The notes under the pieces: generated by a model
Databases searched by the model: none
Told to the model about the DNA's origin: nothing
Seen by the model: the letters and a program-made list of their open reading frames with translations, nothing else
From: Lineus longissimus
Taxonomy: Eukaryota > Nemertea > Pilidiophora > Heteronemertea > Lineidae
Direction: 5' to 3'
Assembly (NCBI RefSeq): GCF_910592395.1
Contig: NC_088320.1
Coordinates: 7,192,001-7,256,000, forward strand
DNA: 64,000 nucleotides
Shown: piece by piece, positions 34,415 to 46,200 of the stretch
Layout: each line of letters opens with the position of its first letter
Position numbering within the stretch: the first letter of the stretch is position 1
Program-made: the position numbers and the translations under genes

Positions 34415-36515
34415 ATGAAATGTATATTGATTTCCGCTCTTGCCTTTATAGTGGTGAGTATCAAATCCCTTTTTCGTGGGACTAATGCTCCTTTGGTCGG
34501 GTCTGATAATTATATACATAAACAAGGTTCTGATTTCGGGCAAGGACACTGAGCGCGATTCGATTTTCGACAGACTTCTATAAAAAGTCTCCTACCATCA
34601 ACTTCTTTGTAGGTGAATGTCGCCTTTGGTACGGAGAGTGTTGGTCCGGATGGGAAGCCATTACCGGGAGCTCCCCCAGTTGGTAATCCTTTTGCGGTCC
34701 GGAAAAGAAGAGATATAGAGTATGTGGAAGAACACCGTAAGTTATCTGTTACTCCACTCGCCTTTAATACGGATTAATTCGAAACACAGAATTTCATTCA
34801 TTCTGCACTGAAATTGTTCCTGTCGAAGAAGACGAAAAGGAAAGGGCAGCGTCATGCGCAGTTTTGTCAGATTGCTTTATCATTACCAACTTCCCAGAGA
34901 GAGAGAGTCAAGTCCAATGTCAAAAAGGATTAGGAATGTATACTGTGTTGGAGGTATTGGTTGTCTCCCCAAATACCACGAGCGCAGAGCGAACATGAAG
35001 GCCATAACCAAGGTGGGCGCCACGCCGAGGTTAAGGGCGAAATGACGTCGTGACAGGGCACCCGAGCAGTCGCCAGTGTCTGGTGAGGCAATCAATACTG
35101 ACACTGAGGTATCAGTTTTTATTCTAAAACACCTCGATCTTATCTTTGCAATGTGATTTTGACTGAGATTCCATATTTCGTACCAACCCAGTCGGTTGTG
35201 GCACCAATTTCGCTCTCGCCAAAACGAGACGTAGTGTATTTTACACAGAAAACGACACTATATTTACATTGCAATTTAAGTATTTTGGGACAGTCCACAA
35301 CCAACGACACCAGCAGTTGGTCTCAACTAGATCGACATAAGCGGACCTACCAGATTCACTGTGAAGGTTTCGCCGAAAATCTCACATGATACGATTTTCA
35401 AATTATCAATTTTCTCCGAGACAGAGACCGCGCGATAGATCGTTTCTAAGGAGATCGACGTCCGTTAATCTCAGAATGATCATACACACCATTTAATCAC
35501 TCAACAACTTATATGAATCATTGGCTACGAAACCTTGATATTTTTTGTAGATCGAGAAAAGCGATCGGCTGAAGATCCGGACGACAAATCCGAAGCTGAT
35601 GACCAAGGCAAGTTTTATCAACGAAATTGTACGAAGTATGACGCTGCGCCTCCTCGTACAGTTTACATCTGTGCGTGGTCGCGTCAGGTGTTCTGGGTAA
35701 TTTCTAATCTCCTTCCTGACGTTAATGTGATCACCACGAGACCCTGTGCTTCACTTCAGCCGATAAGATATGATATTCGGTGCGATATTTCGAGTGATCT
35801 TAATCCCAATTTGCACCACTGAAAAACCCAAAGCATTTGTTTTGATCAGAAAAGCATTGGTTGATGAACCAATTTCATCGAAATAGCGCTTGAGCACGAT
35901 CTTTCCAGGTCAAGCCGCCCGTCAAGTGACTGATACTCAGGATGGAACTGAGGCGGGGCGACTGCCATAAATGGTTTTTCCGATGTCATGCCCAGTGCGC
36001 ATCTCCCTGCCCACGTGTAGCCCAAAACATCTTGCACAAAAGCTTTTTAAATGAATGGGTTTTTTTCAGTGAGGAGGAAGAGAGAAATAGAAGAAATCGG
36101 TAAGAAATCTTTTTTTGAAACCAATAAACCGAATATACCATTAAAAGTCCAGTTATTTGAGTTCATCTACATGCTCCTAGGTGGCCAAACCTGTTCTATT
36201 TAGTGCTGCCACCTAGGATGCAATTGATGAACTAACCTTTTTTTCAGTTAAGCTTACGAGAATCGACAGAAAACCAATATGGTCAACACTCTTGTGTCTT
36301 CGTGATTTAATGTAGCTTACCTTTTTCTCTCAGCAAGGGAAAAGCGTGAAGAGAATCTCCTGGACGATTCTGCTGTCGCCCGCGAGCTGGAGGACGAGGA
36401 ACCAGTCAAGAAGAGGAAGAAGAGGGAGATCGTGTTTGTCGACCACGATGCCGAGATGACCGCCGAGGAACATGAGAGGTGGAAGAGAGAAGCGTCAGAA
36501 CAAACGGAAGGTTAG
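34415..36515 (+). CDS. Secreted precursor with six furin-type cleavage sites, 143 aa, five exons
   Basis: Exons: 34415-34453, 34613-34736, 35551-35607, 36070-36099 and 36334-36515. Intron phases are 0, 1, 1, 1. Intron 3 uses a GC donor (CAAG|GCAAGT). The N-terminus MKCILISALAFIVVNVAFG is a signal peptide. A Gly/Pro-rich segment follows. Then come six sites of form R-X-K/R-R: RKRR46, REKR59, RRKR78, REKR88, RKKR114 and RWKR135. They release short acidic peptides, for example SAEDPDDKSEADDQ, EIEEIA and EENLLDDSAVARELEDE. The ORF closes with TAG at 36513. A possible AATAAA lies at 36860. No family is recognised. The architecture fits a propeptide hormone, an antimicrobial-peptide-type precursor or a matrix protein. 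Cleavage and function are inferred. Confidence 0.7.
36160..36233 (+). ncRNA. Hairpin in intron 4, pre-miRNA-sized
   Basis: Outer arms AGTTCATC (36160-36167) and GATGAACT (36226-36233) and inner arms CCTAGGTGGC (36176-36185) and GCCACCTAGG (36207-36216, with small offsets) pair across a loop of about 21 nt. The total length is 74 nt with one internal loop. It ends close to a polypyrimidine tract and cag. It could be an intronic miRNA precursor, a short foldback repeat or a splicing structure. Confidence 0.35.
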
Positions 36516-37954
36516 GACCCTGAGGTGGGTACTAAGCAATGTCAAACAGGCGTTGATGTGCGATACAATTTCCAATGAATTTCCTACCCGCATACATGTA
36601 CAGCTTGAATCACGCATACCACCACACATACCCTACAGCTTGAAACACACATGGTATATGAATGATCTATTTCAACTGAATCATTCTGTGATTTCTTTTG
36701 GGTAATCACAAAATATCTTAATTATATTCTTTTAATCAATATTATGTTGGACCAAAAGGACAAGTGGACAAAGGACAGAATCTATTAAAAAGTACTACAT
36801 GTATTACACGAGAGACCGGCGGAAAAATATGACGCCTGTTTTCTTTTTTTCAGGGGGAAAATAAAATAGAAAAATACCTCAAAAAGTCAGTCTGAATTAT
36901 GTAACACTGAGAAGATGTACATTCACGGTTTCCTCAAGCAGAATTTACAATACGTCCCTGTGATTGGTTCATTATTATGACAGTCTCGAAGAAGCAGGAT
37001 TCGGGGCTTCTTATTGGACTGTACAAAATATTGCCTCAGGAAAGTAATGCATGTTGCATTTTTGCACCTGTGTTCGAGCCATGTATCCATACACTTTACC
37101 TCTTGAAGCTGAACGACGTAAACAACTGTCATCGGCCATCTAGGCCGCCGACAGACCAAATCGACATCAGTGAAACCCGGGGTGCAATTTGGTCTGGAGG
37201 TTGGGGTTTGCTAGAAGCCAAAATGGTTGATGTTTATCACCTTGTCAAGCACGTGAATCTGTACAGAATCTAATATCAAAACAGCCTTACCCTCTTGATC
37301 AAGAAATTAGTTAGACCTAATGCAAATCATAGAAAAATATGCAATTATCAGCAGAAAAGACGATGTTTTTCCAAATAATTATTACCAAAAACATTTGTTA
37401 AACGTTAATGTAACATGTGTACACTTGTTTTTATCTATTTGATGCTGATCACCTCATATTTCAATAAATACCATTCCAATGTAGAATTATTGTCATTTGT
37501 TGTGGTTCCTTACTATAATGTCTTGTTTCTAGTGAAAGGCAGTTCATCTCGTCCAGCCTACCTAGCCAAGTCCAGCATCCACACATATAAGCATGCTTAC
37601 TTTAGTCTTTCAGTAAACTGCCTGAATTAACAAGAATTGTTCCCTGAAAAAGGTCCTACCAAAATATTGGATGACGGATTTAATGCGAGGCTATAGAGAC
37701 CAATGACCTCGGATTAAAAACCTGCATTTTGTACAATCAGCGCTTTTACTTGCGATGGATTGACTTAAAAATGCCAAGTCCATCCATGACCTATACACTT
37801 ATCGAATAATGATAACAGGCCTTCGTACAATTGATAACATCACGTTGTAACCAATCAAAAGCGACAAAAGCAGATTGCAGCTGCTGTCGACTGCAGATGT
37901 GCACATCTGAAATATCAATATATTGTACGCATTTGTTGTTGTAGAAAGCGTGTT
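36516..37954. other. 3' flank of the precursor gene, no other gene seen
   Basis: It includes a possible 3'-UTR acceptor (cttttttttcag, near 36852) and the AATAAA at 36860. The plus frame at 36977-37273 has no start or splice context and I do not call it. Confidence 0.35.
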
Positions 37955-38026
37955 GGGGGTATAGCTCAGTGGTAGAGCATTCGACTGCAGATCGAGAGGT
38001 CCCTGGTTCAAATCCGGGTGCCCCCT
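37955..38026 (+). tRNA. tRNA-Cys (GCA)
   Basis: 72 nt that fold into a full cloverleaf. The acceptor stem is GGGGGTA/TGCCCCC and the anticodon stem TTCGA/TCGAG has the loop CTGCAGA. The anticodon GCA is at 37987-37989. The A box is TAGCTCAGTGG and the B box GGTTCAAATCC. No CCA is encoded, and a T6 pol III terminator follows at about 38033. The sequence is identical to the gene at 60960-61031 on the other strand. It lies between two secreted-precursor genes that converge on it. Confidence 0.97.
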
Positions 38027-38447
38027 CATAGGTTTTTTGTTTTCCGGCTTCTGAATTTTTTTAATTCGACTTCTTGTTTATCAGTGAGGCATACGTTATC
38101 CAAAAACGAGACTGAATAAAACGAAATTAACACTTGACTTATTTTATTTCTAATTTGAAATACATGTATAAAGGCAAATTTGATTTTGAAAGGTGTTTGA
38201 AATAGTCATTCTAAACTGGAAGTGCCTTTCAGTGATACACTCCGCACGCAGTGGTATTAGCCTCGGGCTATTGACGAACATAAATATGATGACGAAATCG
38301 GGCTGCATCGGGAGCACAGCTACATCGAATACATGTAGTCGAATACGTTTCCGATGAATAATGATAATTTCTTCGGCATGGATTATTTTGTTCACCGGTG
38401 TCCCTACTTCTACTTAACGATTTCTACATGTCTGGCTCGCGGCTTAT

Positions 38448-40676
38448 TTAATAATGTCCACCTCCTTGACTGCCTTGCTGTGCTGTCTTCTTAGCAGCGG
38501 CTCCCAAGTAGTTGGACAGATAGCTGCTCAAGGCTGAAAAAGAGAATACCATAGGTGAACACTGCTATACGTACATGTACTCATTGATGCCGAGATTAAA
38601 AGGTATAGGCTGACCAGGTCCCCCAAAGATCTGTTGGTAGCGGTCTTTAAGGGGACTACAGGCATGAGCTTGGGTCCAATTGATGACCGTCGGACTAATA
38701 TCAATATGCACTCACGATTAGATAATAGGATCTGGTTGGGTTTAGTGAAAAAATCCCTCGAACGAATGTTTGTTACAGTGACTGGGTAGGTCTTTTAGTT
38801 AGTATACTAGACATCGATTGGCAACCTCGCGTAACTTAATCTAGCCAACTGGCCCATGCCTGTCTTCCTTTAAGGCCAAATGTGAAGACACGTTGGTGTT
38901 ATTTTCTCTTCAAGTGTGATCAGAGATTACACAAATAAGAGGATTGTTTAACATGGTTTGCCTTGATCCTGATGGATCAACCCTTTCCGTGTAGTCAGGC
39001 TTGCAAATCTCGCCGAAACATGCTATGTGATTTTGTTTGTTTCGAGGTAGAAATGAGGCCATGGTACTTACGGTTAGCTGCAAAAAAGGTAAAAGAAATA
39101 TTTTATTTACGTACATACACGTACATACTCAAGCATTTCCTATCAAAGGAATATCACATGAAAAACTGTTGCATTTTACACGGTGTCGAAGAATCGATTG
39201 GAAAATGCATTGGACTCTGGGTGGTGCTGTCTCAAGGTCAGTTTGCATCAAAACATATACAACTATTTCAAATAGCGGAAGGTCGATTGCTGATGGGTCA
39301 ACCATCACTCCTTTTCAACGTTGTACACGTGCGCTTCTTCCTGCGAACGCGTAATGATACTTCAAATAGATTCTAAAACATTGTGTTATGCTAAAAAGTA
39401 TTTTGATGCAGATTTTCAACTTCTATTAAAAACACCATGAGTTCAAAAGTTGATGTGGTAGAAATGATGCTTTAGATCGTTGTTAATATCAAAATCATTA
39501 TATCGAACGTCGGCAGAGATGATGGGTTGCCACACATGCTCGACACACTGCGAGAGATTGTTACCCAGTCTCTAACCGTTGTTTGCGAAGGCGTTGCGAA
39601 GCGTGCACTATTTGTAACAATAAGCTTGACTAAGAAACGTACCACCGCCACCCAAGAATCGCCTGTGTCTGGACAGCACTGACTGGATTGCGGCCAATTC
39701 TGGAAGAAATTCAAGTTGAACAAATGATGCAGAAATATTTGATCATACCCGCGTTATCAATTAGTGTTAAAAGTAACAGTTCGTCTAAATAGGCTCTCGT
39801 CCGCTCAGGAGCTATAGAAAATAAAAGTGATATCGTTTACTCTCACTTTCTCAGTCTAAATCAATCAATCAACCGGACGACTTTCAAGAATACATTGTAC
39901 TCGCCGCATGATGCGATTGGCGCAATTCTGTAGTCTGCGCCGGTGCAGCAGAATAGAGGACTTCTGATTGGCCAATGCGATCGGAATTACTCACCCATTT
40001 CCTCATCAATGTCAATGATAGCCTCAACCTCTGCATCTTCCTCGGCACAACAGACAGCCGCAACAGTCTGTAGAGCGGAAAAGAAAAGATTGTACTGCAT
40101 CTTGTCTGCGTTTTTCTCTTTGTTTTTTTTTCAGTCAGACCTAAAGGAAGTCTAGTTTAGGGAAGCGCCAGGCTGGACAACTTAATTCAGGAAACTGCCG
40201 ATAAGTGTACATTATTATCTCTTCTGTATGACAGTAAATCGGTACTATCAGAGTCTTTCAAATAAATGTATTTATTTGAAAGACTCTGGTAATTCAGACG
40301 TTACGAGTCGTATTTTTTTTAGTTAGTTAGAAATCAAGCCAGTTTCCTGACGGTACAAATTATAAACCTGGAGACAACGACACCCCCAACACACCCACAC
40401 AAAAAGGCACTGAAGTGAAAAACGTGTGGCGTATGGTTCATTTTACTCGAAACTTGTCTTTTCCTAAAATACCGGCAAACTTTCTTCAATGCCGGAGTTG
40501 GAGAACCCAACGTCATCAAAGATGTTGATTGAAATTCTAGGTAGTGGCGGACCACATTATTCAGAACAGTACATTCCTAAACCTCCCTATTAACTTTATC
40601 AAACTACCGTAGTGAAATTTGTTGTGGATGTACTTACCATAAGGACTGCGAAGAACAAGAGTAGTGTCAACTTCAT
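38448..40676 (-). CDS. Secreted peptide precursor with one furin-type site, 84 or 86 aa
   Basis: Exons in transcript order: 40638-40676, 39995-40067, 39643-39699, optional microexon 39072-39077, and 38448-38533. Intron phases are 0, 1, 1 (1). Signal peptide MKLTLLLFFAVLMTVAAVCCA is followed by an acidic propiece (EEDAEVEAIIDIDEEM). A segment ending SRHRR51, a furin-type site, comes next. The predicted mature peptide starts FLGGG, continues LSSYLSNYLGAAAKKTAQQG and ends SQGGGHY. Acidic propiece, basic cleavage site and short amphipathic Gly-rich peptide are typical of cationic host-defence peptides, but no family is recognised and activity is inferred. The 39-nt signal exon and 57-nt third exon equal those of the gene at 34415-36515. 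Confidence 0.65.
40249..40288. repeat. Perfect palindrome with 19-bp arms
   Basis: CAGAGTCTTTCAAATAAAT and its exact inverse are separated by GT. A diverged version with a longer loop lies at 60755-60803, and both are followed by ctggt plus AT-rich DNA. It is probably a small foldback element. Confidence 0.85.
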
Positions 40677-40770
40677 CTTGAACTGTTTCTCAAACAACGG
40701 AGATGCTCTCTGTTATATCCTGGATGACTTTTCCTGACAAAGTGTGACCGGCCCAACCTAAATCTTGTTT

Positions 40771-40777
40771 TTATACG
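40771..40777 (-). promoter_or_regulatory. TATA box of the 38448-40676 gene
   Basis: On the minus strand GTATAAAAAC lies about 95 bp upstream of the ATG, so transcription is inferred to start near 40742, with a 5' UTR of about 65 nt. Confidence 0.55.
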
Positions 40778-41052
40778 AAGCCTAATTTCGTGCGCGTCAT
40801 CGGAGATAATGGACACTCTTCGCGGCCAGAGGGCGAAAAATCACAATTTCATGATTTCGAATTATACTGTCATGATTTTCAGTGGTTTTTGCTCAAGGCG
40901 AGAGGATAATGCTTAAGAACGCCTAAGAAGACTTGGGCACATTACCGACTTCTTGCGCTCTGCTTTAACTGCTACAGATGGCTCGAAGATATATTAGACA
41001 GCAATCGTTACCGACACCATCGCGTTTTGGATCCATCTACATGAATATAATA

Positions 41053-41395
41053 CTAGAGTACGCAGGGCAAAGTCTGCTGCACACCTGAAGCTCTTGTAGA
41101 GTGCGCAGGGCAAAGTCTGCTGCACACCTGAAGCTCTTGTAGAGTGCGCAGGGCAAAGTCTGCTGCACACCTGAAGCTTTTGTCGAGTGCGAGGGGCAAT
41201 AAAGACCGCTGAACACCGTCATGTCGAATTTGTCGAGTACGCAGGGCAACATCGGCCTGCTACAAGCCTGTATAGTTTTTGTCGGGTGCGCAGGGCAAAG
41301 GCAACAGCATAGTTGTAGTTTTTTTCAATCACCGTCGAGTGCGCAGGGCTTAACCTTTTGTCGATTGTGCATGCAGCTTGTGCAGGGCAAAAATC
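41053..41395. repeat. Degenerating minisatellite, 43-50-bp units
   Basis: Three near-identical units contain agtgcgcagggcaaagtctg and cacacctgaagct. About five progressively diverged units follow, recognisable by cagggcaa. The array lies 0.4 kb upstream of the TATA box at 40771. Confidence 0.9.
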
Positions 41396-41979
41396 GCTGA
41401 ATATAATAATTCTGACAATGTGGCAGTATGAAAATCTAGTGCAAAAAATGTAGATTTTTGAAATGAATAACATCGGATCAGATGAGACAGTTTTCTTTTA
41501 TTCATTTACTCGGAGGCGAAATGCTAATGCAAAAAGTAAATGGTCAACAAATTTCTTCTGTATTTAATGTGGAGTTACAATAAAAACAGTTGGTCCAATG
41601 CGACTTGGAATTACTCTATGGTTACAGTTAAATAACCGTAGGGCCGTATGGACTGAACATGAAGAAATGTAATGTATCGATGAAAAATAGGGACGTGTCT
41701 GTTATACATATGATGTACATACTAGTATACTTTTACCTTAACATGTACTTGAAGTTACATATGCTATAAGGAGATTATCACAAATTAAAAGTTACGAATA
41801 CATTGAATCAGCACCGCGGTTGGTAGAAGTTCGAACTAGATTCGGGTAGATCGGAACAAAATTTCCAGATTTTGCGTGGCGGTTACACATGTACACAAGT
41901 CTCTCTTGGTTACGGCTTGGTTACCTATTAATGTGCATGCGTAACAGAAAGGCCCGACTGAGTATACGGGCGGGTCAAC

Positions 41980-42034
41980 CAATTGATTCCCATCGCCACC
42001 GCTATACCGGTTAGCGGTGGCGTTCGGAACCAAT
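41980..42034. repeat. Short hairpin
   Basis: CGCCACCGCTA and TAGCGGTGGCG pair perfectly around taccggt. Outer attgattcc and ggaaccaat pair with one mismatch. It lies immediately before the foldback element at 42064. Confidence 0.7.
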
Positions 42035-42063
42035 GTGCCGGGTCAACCTTATTTTATCTCGAA

Positions 42064-42262
42064 CAGTTATCGAAAATTATCTACACTGTTGAAATTACAC
42101 AATGTGGGCGCGTATTACCATCGATCATGATCATCACATTCAAGGCCGGAATCAGGATATGGTGGTGTCGTGGGCGGGTGGCGGCGGTTTTCGCAAAATC
42201 CCCGGAACGCCAACGCGTCTACATTGTTTAATTTCCACTGTGTAGATAATTTTCGATAACTG
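42064..42262. repeat. MITE-like foldback, about 200 bp
   Basis: The left arm cagttatcgaaaattatcta (42064 onward) and its inverse at 42229-42262 match over about 33 bp with few mismatches. The interior is non-coding. Confidence 0.8.
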
Positions 42263-43238
42263 AAGGCCAGAGTCCTCTATTAAAACATGTGTACATTACG
42301 TGTACATTGTTGTGCATAGGTTTTGGTAAAAAAAATACTCATTGGACCAATCAATCTGCACAAAATTTTATATGTGTCAAGAAGAACCCTTTGCCAATAG
42401 CATAATGAAGTTTTAAAAAATTCCAATACCGATTGCCTGAGAAAAAAAGATTTCCGTACACCATATCCATCAAAACGTCACTGGCGCATTGATATGACCC
42501 TGTCAAAGTACAAGTTCTAAACTGACCAGTGAGACCACATTTTCTTAAATATATTATCAAAAAGCATATTTCTGTGATGGCCTGACTCTGTAGATTAAGA
42601 ATCAACCACAGATTGAGAATTAATTCCACTTTGGTCCATCCCAGCCATGTATTTACCACAACTTGACATTTTGATAAGCTCTATGTGACTGTGCCACACT
42701 TCCGGTCGTGGATGAATACAGGTCTCTGCCCTGAACGTCTACCAATCGCCCTTCCCATTGTTAGAGCTCCTGATGCCGATGAGAATAAAAAAATGAGATC
42801 GGCGTTAGCGTAGGCTTTTCGGGAGATTTGCGAAACGTGGCACTAAAAGAACTGCGCGACACCCGTAAGAAAAAGAGGATGCTAATGACATCTTAAACCA
42901 AAGCACTTTTGGGGAGGGGCCGGGCAAGTTTGGTGGACATTTCCAGATTACTGGTTAACATCAGGGTATCAGTATGCCTGTCTACAACGTCTGATCGAGA
43001 CATTCTGGAAAGAACAAGGCCGTGCGCGTGTTGGTTTATGTTCGGATAACACTTGAATGTATAACCAAATAAAGGTCCTAAGGACAAACATTGGATACCT
43101 TTTTGATGGGGAGTAATTTCTGTCATTACATGTAGCATGTTGATTAGAATCAACTTGTTCACAAGGTGTACACTATCACCCCAAGTCAAGTTCACTGGAC
43201 AGCTAATATGCTTTCCTCATTTTTAACCCTTTTTTAGA
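42263..43238. other. 3' flank of the transporter gene
   Basis: No gene is supported. The minus frame at 42893-43195 lacks splice signals and may be 3' UTR or flank. Confidence 0.3.
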
Positions 43239-46200
43239 TTAGTTCATTTGGGTATAGTCGTTTTTCTTATTCTTCTTATTGCTACAGGCCGAATCCCCTG
43301 GTTCCCTCATTAAGAGTGTATACCCAAATTGTCCCACGACAAATGAAAGGAAAAATAAACCACTACCGCAGATTAAAACATACGCAAAAGAGTGAGGATT
43401 ACTGTCGAAGAGGTTTCCTATCAGCGTCGCCTGGAACATGTCCCCTAAGGCCCAGGCGGCGTAGGTAGCGAAGGTCACGTGGGAAACCATCCCAACCTTG
43501 TCAGACACCCAACAAATGAGCGCCGACGACTTAGCGGAAAGCCCGATGCCGAGGAAAGCGATTCCAACGCAGAATGGCAGGAACTGCTTCTCGCTAAAGA
43601 ACATGATAACTGTGCCGAGGATGTTGGTTTGAGCCATTATGTAGAAAGACCAAGTAGGCCCGAAGCGCCTTTGGAAGAAGGCGCCGATGCCTGCCCAGGC
43701 GACGTAAGTTCCGTTGAAAACCGAGGCAGCGATGGTCGCCTGTGAACTGGAGAGGTCCATGTACAGCATGATGTACGACTTTAAATAGCTACCGACTGTG
43801 CTGTTAACTTGGCCATCGCCGATGAATTGGACGATGGAAGCGATGGCAATCAGGAACCAAGCAATACACGGCCTTGCTTGGACTTTGTGGTTACCACTGT
43901 CATCAAGACCGTCTTTCGTTAGCCGCAACTTCTCAACACCAAGGCACAAACAACCAATATAGGTCAGCGTACCAGATATGGCAACCTCCGCCCCTATCAT
44001 TAAGAACAGAACGAATAAGTTCCATTGAATTTTTTCTGCTTTGGAGGAGAAACAGTCCACCGCCGTAATATTTGTCCCATTTGCACACGTTATAGTGTCA
44101 TTGAATACTTCTAAATGATTCCCTTTTTCATCGAGGTACTTTCCATAATGTTTGCTGGTAAAGTTGTATGAGAGTGCAGGCCCAATGAAGAATCCGGAGT
44201 ATAGTCCGAACGACAGAATATAGAGGGCGGTGGCTTTTTCCTTTCCCCAGATGGCGGCCATTGAAAGCGTCCCACCTGAAAAGGCAACAGTTTTGAGAAA
44301 CATTATAAGCAACATCTGCACCGGGGTCTGCATGATTTGCATTTGGCTTCACCACTAGACCCTGGATACTCGTGTACGTCATATCCAATCATATCGCTCG
44401 TCACCGCCAGAATCTTTGGGGGACGTAGTGAGTTAGCCCTATGACCCGTCTATTCGGGCACTACGTGTCAGCACTGTTTCAAAATGACGGTTCTATTTTA
44501 CTCGGAGTGCCCGCACGGCCCGACTAAATGATGCGGTTTTCTTGTAGAGGCAATTATTTTTTCATATCAGCATTAGCTCATAAATTATCTGTGACCATGA
44601 AGATCTATTAGGCCGTCAATTGATTTGTGTTCGCATCAGGGTAAATGGTTATGTTGACTGATAAGTCGCCCTCTTTTCCGATTCAATATGCCATAAATAT
44701 GCCAAGTGTCAAAACGTTATTTACACCTGATTTACATCAAATATCAAATATGTTTTAGCTCAACATGATACCAGGGGTAGTGCAAGTGACCATAGGAGCG
44801 CGCAATGACCCCAGGGTGAACGAGGTTGTATTATGAGCGTGGAAGGTCAATGAGGTACACTTCACATGTACAGTGTATATACTAGTAATTCGGATCTTCG
44901 GAACTGCTAGTCAGATTCTAACATACATGTAGACCCTAACAAGATATTGAGCATATTCTGACAAGAAAATTGACGCTATTCCGTGGCAGGAAGCAGAGTA
45001 AGATTATTTCAAGTTGACAAGAATCGTCAAGAGATTTCCGCCGAATCCGCTAACTAAGCCAATGGAATATCCAACCCTCGCCTTTAAAGTCATGCCATGC
45101 TCGGAAGTGGCAGACTTGTCACCCATACAGCTGACGTAGAGTATGGATGAAACATAGGCCTTCTGATGAGGTAAAGTTTTCCACTGCTTGAGATAAAATA
45201 ACTCTGCTAACAGTCACCAAGCCGTTTCTTTTTGGAAATTCTTTGGTAGATGACAACGGGCGCTTACTCACCAACCCAAATACTGATGACCGACAGCCCC
45301 TGCACGAACATCAAGGCAATCAGGACGTACAGATTCGTGCAGAATGACGTCAAGCTTATTGACACAGCAAAAATCCATGACATCACAATAATGACAACTT
45401 CCAGGCAATCTTTTAGGAAGAGTTTAATGCACACAACCCCCGCGAGTAATCCGAGTGACTTTGAGGGGAAGATCCAGGCGATTTCTGAAGAGTTGGTCAT
45501 TGTGATGATTTGAAGGTCGAGAAGGACACTCCCTATCACAACTATTACTGTTCCCTGGAGAGAAAAAGATCAGTTAAGAATGAAAGGAAACAATGATGTT
45601 TTTGCTGATTGGATTTTATGAGTGGATGGCAAGGTGGCCGACTGTAGAGTTAGTAAAATAAACGATTTCAGGGGCCGACTACATGTATGCACATGTATAT
45701 AAATCCCGATACTTTTAATTGGGACTCGAACAAAGTTTACTGAAAAATGTCGACTCTTTCTTTATTTTTCTCCATAGTCGCATCAAATGAAGCATACACG
45801 TCCAAATAGAAAGGAAAACGTAGAATATTTGCAATAAGTTTGTTACGCGCTTTAGCATACGAGACAAGACCACTAATGAATATTCATAGGTTGGAGGGTC
45901 GAGGCCTATCAATTAGACGAGTGCATGTTTTTAACTCTCAAGTACATATTTGGAGAGGTATTGAAAAAATATTTGTTGGTGCAAGTCTACAGATATAAAG
46001 AAATTATTTGATGAAAAAATTAATTTCGAATTTTGCTAATTTGGTAATAGGGGGCGTGTTTTGATATTTTTCTGCCAGTGCCCGACTGTCCGGAATATCA
46101 TATCAAAATTTCAGATTCACAACCCCACGCAGGATTTGATGCGTCGCGGTCAAACATTGACAATTTAACTGCTAATAGGCTTAAAAAATCAATTGTGGTC

